Shown here piece after piece: positions 58,563 to 64,000 of a DNA stretch of 64,000 bases; positions within the stretch are counted from its first letter, which is position 1, and each line of letters starts with the position of its first letter. The DNA is from Kuschelorhynchus macadamiae. Lineage: Eukaryota > Arthropoda > Insecta > Coleoptera > Curculionidae. The position numbers were made by a program, and so were the translations under genes. A model generated the notes under the pieces. It was not told the DNA's origin. It was given only the letters and a program-made list of their open reading frames with translations, and did not search any database. The DNA is taken from contig JAUTXW010000349.1 in assembly GCA_030620095.1 (NCBI GenBank), positions 720,001-784,000 on the forward strand. The letters are read 5' to 3'.

Positions 58563-59593
58563 ATGCCCGGTCATGAAATTTCTGGGTTTGATAGGGCAAG
58601 AATTGTTGCTTTACATGAAGCTGGGCATTCTAATCACCATATACACAGGCTGTTGCAGATTCCACGGTCATCAATCATAAGAATTATTCAAAGATTTGAA
58701 GAAGCTGGCACTATCGAAAGAAGACAGCGTAGTGGACGGCCAAGGATTCTAAACGAAAGGGAGGATCGGTATGTCGTCAATTATGCCCGTAGACATCGAC
58801 ACGATCCAGCTCCAGCTCTTAGAAATCACTTCCAACGTGCATTTCGCCGTGGTTTATCGACATCAACAATAAGAAGAAGACTCTATAGAGCAAATATTCA
58901 TTCAAGAGGGTATCTAAGAGTCCCTACTCTACTTCCACGACACAGAGTTGCGCGTTTACAATGGGCAAGGCACCATAGCGCATGGCTTTTGCAGCAATGG
59001 CGTTGGGTCTTGTTTACGGATGAGACCAGAATTGCACTGCAGAGTGATGACCGTAGGCAAAGGGTTTGGAGGGAACCAGGACGTCAACAAAGACTCAATT
59101 TTCCCCGAGAAGTTGCTCCCTATCAAGGAGGATCAGTAATGTTTTGGGGGGGAATTATGTACAACCGCCGAACCCCATTAATCCCTATCCGCCAGAATAT
59201 GACAAGTCAGGTATACATTGATAATGTTATCAGACCCATAATCAACCCTCTGCGCAACGAACTAGGCGAGAATTTTATCTTTATGGACGATAACGCCCGG
59301 CCACATCGGGCAAGAATCGTTGAAAGAGTACTTGAAGAAGGGCAAATTACCAGACTGCCTTGGCCAGCGAACTCACCAGATCAAAATCCTATAGAAAACA
59401 AAATCCCACATATTTTGTCTCTAGAGCAGTTCATCGTCGCCTCAATGCACCACAAAATGCAGATGAGTTAATTGTAGCGGCAGTAGAAGAATGGAACAAT
59501 ATTCCTCAGGAGACAATCAATAACTTGATTGTTTCAATGCACCGCCGTGTCAATATGTTAGTGGATAGAAGAGGAAGTCATATTGATTATTAA
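58563..59593 (+). pseudogene. Tc1 transposase (DD34E), frameshifted near the C-terminus
   Basis: The ATG at 58563 precedes MPGHEISGFDRARIVALHE. Two helix-turn-helix units follow (HHIHRLLQIPRSSIIRII; LSTSTIRRRLYRANIHSR) with a GRPR-like SGRPR box between. The catalytic domain has VLFTDETRI (D), FIFMDDNARPH (D) and NSPDQNPIE (E); 34 residues separate the last two. Around 59395-59405 the sequence differs from the family phrase IENLWD and shifts frame, so the tail (SRAVHRRLNAP to 59593) is in another frame. The gene is therefore broken. Its promoter side is separated from its left terminal repeat by the P element. Confidence 0.9.
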
Positions 59594-59833
59594 ATTATGT
59601 TTAGTTCAAAAATAAAGTAAAATATTTTTAGTTTTTGATTAATTAAATTTATGAAAATATTGCAATACTTTTTTATTATTGGTTTTAATTAATTTCAATT
59701 TTGAAAAAACTTTGTTGTTATGGAAAAATGTAATCAAAAATAAATATATTTTAATGAACATTATTTATTTTTTCCCCCCATGAAATAATTTGTTAAATAT
59801 CAGGGGGGTCCAAGACTTTTGACAGTGTGAGTA

Positions 59834-60100
59834 GTAAAACTAGAACTAGAAGAAGTAGAAACAATTCCAAAACTAGTAGAACTGGAACTAGTTGAAGCGA
59901 AGACTTCAAGAACAGGCTCTTGTGTGTCAGCTGAAGCATTTTGTTTGTGTAACATAATATGTTTTTCCATTCGTGACGGTATACCCTGCATCTCTTTTGA
60001 ACACTCTCTACATTTTGCCCCTTTTTTCCAGTAATGTTGGCCTTCTTGGATATACATTCAAAATATCGCCAAACCCGATGCTTTGGTTTTGGCATATTTA
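59834..60100 (-). pseudogene. BED-finger exon of the interrupted hAT transposase
   Basis: On the minus strand: KHRVWRYFE, then after a one-base shift YIQEGQHYWKKGAKC, CSKEM, MEKHIMLHK (BED-type C2H2 finger), followed by a Ser-rich linker that runs into the Tc1 end. It continues at 48873-48848 on the other side of the insertion. Start: ATG at about 60095 (MPKPKHRVW). Confidence 0.75.
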
Positions 60101-60487
60101 TTTGATGATAATTAATATTAAATAAGTACAATCAAAATCACTAAACACCACTACACTGATTCAATAATAAAACAAAAACGTAGAATAAGTGGAGCTAGGA
60201 AACAAACAACTGGCCCTGGGAATTTGACCTACATATACAAAACAACAAAACCGCGGTGATTTCCCGGTTACGGAGATTCCCTGATAACGGGGATTCCCCG
60301 GTAAGCGATCGATACCGAATCGAATGTAGCGCCGCCGTTCACTCTTGCTGTTCGTAGTTAATGCAGTTAACAGCTGAGGCGGTTAAATTTTTTTGAAAAT
60401 ATCGGATATATATCAATGTATAAATATCATGATATATATCACGATATATATCCATGGATATATATCCTTCGAACCCTGGATAATATA

Positions 60488-60546
60488 CAGGGTGTTCCAT
60501 TAAAAAAAAATAACTTTATTCCGACGTTTCGTTATGTGACACCCTG
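60488..60546. repeat. Isolated 60-bp CAGGGTG module
   Basis: TA-CAGGGTGTTCCATTAAAAAAAA at the left and GTGACACCCTG-TA at the right, about 60 bases apart. It has the same syntax as the modules inside the arms of element 2. It lies directly beside the hAT target duplication. Confidence 0.65.
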
Positions 60547-60672
60547 TATACGCGAAACCAACTTTTCCTGACGGTTCAGAATTTCCCCTACAAATGTTAA
60601 ATTTGAAATATGGGTCTAAAACGTCAAATAAAAAAGTTATCTATTGGTCCAAATATAGTCAATAACTCTGTA

Positions 60673-61432
60673 CACTGTGTCCCAAAGTGGTTGCGACAAA
60701 GGGATATCTCCGTTGTGTTGCTAATTTTTAATGAAACGCATAATGGCACAAATAAAATTTTCATAGCCCTCTTGATTTTTGAGATACAGGGTGAAATTAA
60801 ATAAGTTAAATTTTTGGATCCCCCCGTACCTTAGTTGTCTTCTAACTTATCGGAAAGATAAAAATTGCTATTTATAGAGTTTTTTACGGAGAGTCCAGTG
60901 GCGTAAGTAGATTTTTTATAGCTGATGTAATTTTTGCGAAATACACCAAAGATATGTTTCTTCAAATGAGACAAACTGTATTTTTATAGCTTAATAAATT
61001 TGTTCTTTTTTTCTTGTTTAAATAACAAATAAGTTAAAGAATATTTGCAATTCCATGGCCTTCTATAATAAAATTAATTTTGTTTTGTATTTTTAAGTAT
61101 TTTGTAAACTTTAGATATAAGGTGTGTTATATGATTTTAACGTGCAAAAAATTACACATTTATTGAGCTATAAGAATACAGGGTATTCCATAACTATGGT
61201 GTATTTCTCAAAAATTACATCAGCTATAAGATATCTAACTACGCCACTGCACTCTTTTGCCTTTCCGATAAGTTAGAAGACAACTGAGATACGAGGAGTG
61301 TCCAAAAATACAACTTTTTCAATTTCACCCTTTATCTCAAAAATCAAGAGTTTCATTAAAAAGTAGCAACACTTCACTAACAACGCAGATTCCCCTTTGT
61401 TGCGGCCAATTTGGGAGTTTTGGAACACAGTG
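60673..61432. mobile_element. Palindromic MITE (CACTGTGTCCCAAA ends)
   Basis: TA-flanked ends CACTGTGTCCCAAA and TTTTGGAACACAGTG. The arms of about 330 bases mirror each other through TTGCGACAAAGGG/CCCTTTGTTGC, TTGATTTTTGAGATA, CTTCTAACTTATCGGAAAG and GCTGATGTAATTTTTG. No gene. Confidence 0.88.
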
Positions 61433-61462
61433 TACTAGTCTTTTTTTCTCTATAACTCTGGA

Positions 61463-62024
61463 ATGAACAACCGAATTATGAATTCAAGGTCAAGAAAAAT
61501 GTTGAAAATGGTTATTAGTACGGACAAAAACTTGTTAGACCTGCCTATGTTTGAATCAACTAAGGGCACAACAAGCGACGAGCAAGTTAAAGTACTTTCC
61601 TGGTTTAAAAAATCAGAATTTCCAGAAATTAATTTTAAATATGCTACAAGGTGCGATGAAGTTAAAAAATGTTTGAAACAAAGTAATACAGTAAATGAGA
61701 GAGAAATTTCAAAAAACCAACAGATAAAAGATAAGGAGGAGAACGAAATTCCAAGGGACATTTCAAGTATAAACATTATGGAAGACAAAATGGAAGGTAA
61801 GATTCGTGTTGAAAAAATAAATATTTCAGGAGAAAAACTAAATGAGGACGTTACTACGAGTATATCAACGTCAGATGATACGAATAGTACATAGAAAGAA
61901 TTAGATTCAGAAAGTGATTATATTCCCGAGACACAATCTGAGACCGAATCTAAAACAGAAGACGAAGATGGATTTGAAGAAATACCAACTAGTAGGGAGA
62001 AAATTAAAAACAAGATATCGAGTA
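61463..62024 (+). CDS. Unrecognised acidic, lysine-rich exon
   Basis: A frame of 143 codons starts at the ATG 61463 and meets TAG at 61892-61894. The same frame then stays open for another 43 codons (KELDSESDYIPETQSETESK, then EDEDGFEE) up to a perfect GTAAGT donor at 62025. The stop may therefore be a mutation in an exon of about 186 codons. It is charged, low in aromatic residues and probably disordered, with repeated Ser/Thr-Glu clusters. No motif is recognised. It could be the 5' exon of an unlisted transposon or of a host gene. Confidence 0.35.
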
Positions 62025-62495
62025 AGTGAATGCGATTTATTTTACTTAAATATTTAAAAATAAAAATGCTTAGTGGTTCAGATTTTTGTAAAATTATTTA
62101 AAGTTACAGGGTTATTCGGGGTCAGTAGCATATAAGACGTATTTCAAGAACGGTTTATTCAATTTTTCTGAGTTTTGGTATGGTAATATAAGACTAAACA
62201 GGGTGTCCCATAATTAATAGTATTCAGTAAAACTTCAGATTTCTTGGGTAAAAATATTGAGATTTCACTTAACTTAGCCTAGTCCAAAAGTTGATAATAA
62301 CCGAGATACAAGGTCTCTAAATAATTCTATTTCTTTCGATTTTCCTAAACTCGTTTTGCAAGCAATATTTTTGCATAAAATTTGGTGATTTGAGGTTTTT
62401 TGGAGAGAGGAATCTAAATCTGGTAATATTTTTTATGTGGATTATAGAGGGTGCTGTCTGTGGCATTCTGGTTACATAAAAACTAGAGTATTTTT
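62025..62495. other. Intron-like/unassigned stretch
   Basis: It includes an orphan CAGGGTGTCCC end at about 62200 without a partner. No gene. Confidence 0.35.
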
Positions 62496-63704
62496 TTGTG
62501 CCTTGCTATATTTACGTATCGAGCCATGTCCGTGGCATTCTCGAAAAAAAAAGGAAGTCGAAAGGAATCTCGAGGCCTATCCCGATTATTGCATCCGCAA
62601 TGGGCCTCTGTATCGACATTTTCTGAATACAAATGATATCAAAGATTCGGAAATGTCCGAACCTTGGAAATACTGCGTGTCCCGTGCTGCGAGAGTACAG
62701 GTCCTACAGGAAAACCATGATTCACCGACCGCCGGCCATATGGGCATAACAAAAACCACCAGCCGATGTGCCCCAAGATATTTTTGGCCGGGAATGTTTA
62801 GAGATGTTGCTAAATACGTAAGAAGCTGTGAAAGTTATTCTCGCTACAAGTTATTAGGACAGACGCCGCCAGGACTCATGCAACCTTCCTATAACAGGAA
62901 TCCATGAGAAACCGTCAGTACCGACTTGGTAAGGCCGCTTCCGCGTTCAAGCTAAGGAAACATGTATTTAGTAGTCTTTCAAGACAGATTTACAAAATGG
63001 GTAAGTTGTAGGCCGATAAGAAAGGCTGTCACTCAGGCTTTACATGAAGATGTGGTGACAAAATAGGGAAGTCCTAAAACCGTGATAATAGTACACAATA
63101 CACAGGAAGAGCCTTCAAAGAGTATCTTAAAGAATTTCAGATAAATCATCATTTAACCCCACCGTATACGCCTCAAGCAAACCCAGTAGAACGTGCAAAT
63201 AGAACGTTGAAAACTATGATTGCCCAATTTTGTAATGAAGATCATAGGAAGTGGAACCAACACTTATCGGAGTTTATGTTCGCCATGAACACAACCAAAC
63301 AAGAATCAACTGGTTATTCTCCTGCTTTCTTAAATTGTGGACGAGAGCTAGAAGTCCCTAAAGCAGTGTACCGAGAAATACCGTCCGAAGATACTGAGCT
63401 TGAACCCACCCCACAAGATATCAAAAGGCATTCCGAACGTTTATACCTCCTACAAGAAACTTTCCAACTGGTACGAACAAATTTGGACCATGCTTTCAGT
63501 AATCAAAGACATCACTATAATCTACGCTATCGCGATTGGAAATGTCACGTTGGGGACCAAGTAATGAAGAGTGAACATCCCTTGTCGCAAGCCCACAAGG
63601 GTATAACTGTTAAACTTGCCGAAAAATTTACGGGTCCCTTTACTGTTATAAAAGTTTGGTCGCCGGTGCACAGTATGTTAAATCGACCGCCTAGCACGTC
63701 ATAA
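62496..63704 (+). pseudogene. Ty3/Gypsy integrase relic
   Basis: The first frame (62437-62907) holds the HHCC zinc-finger region (NHDSPTAGHMGITKT, YFWPGMFRDVAKYVRSCESY), where a Cys of the usual C-x2-C is replaced. The catalytic core is in pieces with stops between 62907 and 63180 (STDLVRPLP, FTKWVSC). The frame 63207-63704 holds NPVERANRTLKTMI (catalytic Glu), W-LSEFMFAMNTTKQEST, and the C-terminal DHAFSNQRHHYNLRYRDW and KFTGPFTVIKV region. It is a different and older Gypsy lineage from that at 11796-17854. No LTRs are seen within the window. Confidence 0.82.
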
Positions 63705-64000
63705 GTCCCGAATGAAATTTTGCGATATTCTTGATATAGTCTAGCAAACTATATTTAAAAGAGTCCTACTAAAAAAAAATGCAATTGAAAAAACAAAATT
63801 TTTGCAGTTCTCAGTGGGGGAAGGCCTTAAAGTTAGTAAATATTTTAACTCAAAAATTAACGTATTGTTATACATCATTTTTAAATTAAAAAATATGATA
63901 CTAAACTTAATAACTGTTTTACCAAATTCTTACCATATAAGCTGCTATAATCGACACACACTGTCACTTTATTTAAATCCAAGATGGCGGAATCATTTTA
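63705..64000. other. AT-rich right edge of the window
   Basis: No gene or repeat recognised. Confidence 0.4.

Larger units (their letters stand above)
48874..59831 (+). mobile_element. Tc1-type transposon split by a P element
   Basis: Ends CACACACTGTCAAAAGTC (48874) and GACTTTTGACAGTGTGAG (ending 59831) are inverted repeats of at least 24 bases (through CTTGGACCCCC), with TA outside (48872-48873 and 59832-59833). The Tc1 body is 48874-49041 plus 58502-59831, about 1.5 kb, a normal size. The P element inserted between the left terminal repeat and the transposase start. The Tc1 itself landed in the first coding exon of the hAT. Confidence 0.92.
46170..60478 (-). mobile_element. BED/DUF659-type hAT transposon, interrupted by nested insertions
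   Basis: Ends CAGGGTTCGAAAATATC (46170) and GATATATATCC-TTCGAACCCTG (ending 60478) are inverted repeats flanked by the perfect 8-bp duplication GATAATAT (46162-46169 and 60479-60486). The transposase is on the minus strand, split by a Tc1 element (48874-59831) and with a palindromic MITE (48074-48707) in an intron. Without these the hAT would be about 2.7 kb. It is the outermost and oldest layer of the nest. Confidence 0.93.

Overview
The window is a gene-poor, AT-rich, repeat-dominated stretch of an animal genome, most likely an insect. The evidence is the set of families present: THAP/P-type, hAT, Tc1 and DD41D mariner-like, MULE and Ty3/Gypsy elements, a MADF exon and spliced transposase genes with short introns. 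The order cannot be fixed from sequence alone; a beetle is a weak guess. No clear conserved host gene is seen. The only non-transposon coding candidates are an orphan MADF exon (862-1110), a small secreted protein inside a hAT element (23154-23534, minus strand) and an unrecognised acidic exon (61463-62024).

Layout. 1-817: right end of a hAT element. 862-2460: MADF exon and a LINE endonuclease relic. 2557-7805: two neighbouring TA-inserting DD41D elements with very long inverted arms; one transposase ORF is intact (3271-4350) and one is broken. 7960-10905: an array of a 144-bp tandem repeat, with a second, inverted array at 42470-44590 sharing its edges. 11796-17854: a Ty3/Gypsy LTR retrotransposon with apparently identical LTRs and 4-bp target duplications, inserted in a LINE tail, carrying a small myristoylation-signal/transmembrane ORF, gag, and a pol broken by a deletion in the reverse transcriptase core. 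19347-25444: a BED-finger hAT with an intact two-exon transposase, a TA-flanked MITE in its intron, a secreted-protein ORF and a nested hAT deletion derivative. 25522-29653: a second complete hAT with an intact three-exon transposase. 29722-31561: broken RNase H-like transposase of unassigned type. 31930-32790: array of a ~140-bp repeat. 33318-37990: a MULE transposase gene that splices in frame to a Ulp1 cysteine-protease domain and a PHD-like finger. 37991-46161: mostly unassigned, with one MITE and the inverted satellite array. 46170-60478: a four-level nest in which a BED/DUF659 hAT contains a Tc1 element, which contains a THAP P element, which contains a giant palindrome and a hAT MITE. 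60487-64000: small palindromes, an acidic unknown exon and a decayed Gypsy integrase.

The genes act mainly as independent mobile elements rather than as a pathway. Target-site duplications let the insertion order be read directly: 8 bp for four hATs with both ends present, 4 bp for the LTR element, TA for the mariner/Tc1 elements, and 7 bp (8 with one mismatch) for the P element. Recurrent structures that known families do not fully explain are: (i) two different DD41D elements whose left arm is an inverted copy of the 5' part of their own transposase; (ii) a ~60-bp module bounded by CAGGGTG/CACCCTG, found in several otherwise unrelated palindromic elements; (iii) tandem arrays with shared boundaries, suggesting mobile satellites; (iv) a secreted protein carried by a hAT. 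All splice joins, domain names and insertion boundaries were read by eye, without alignment software.
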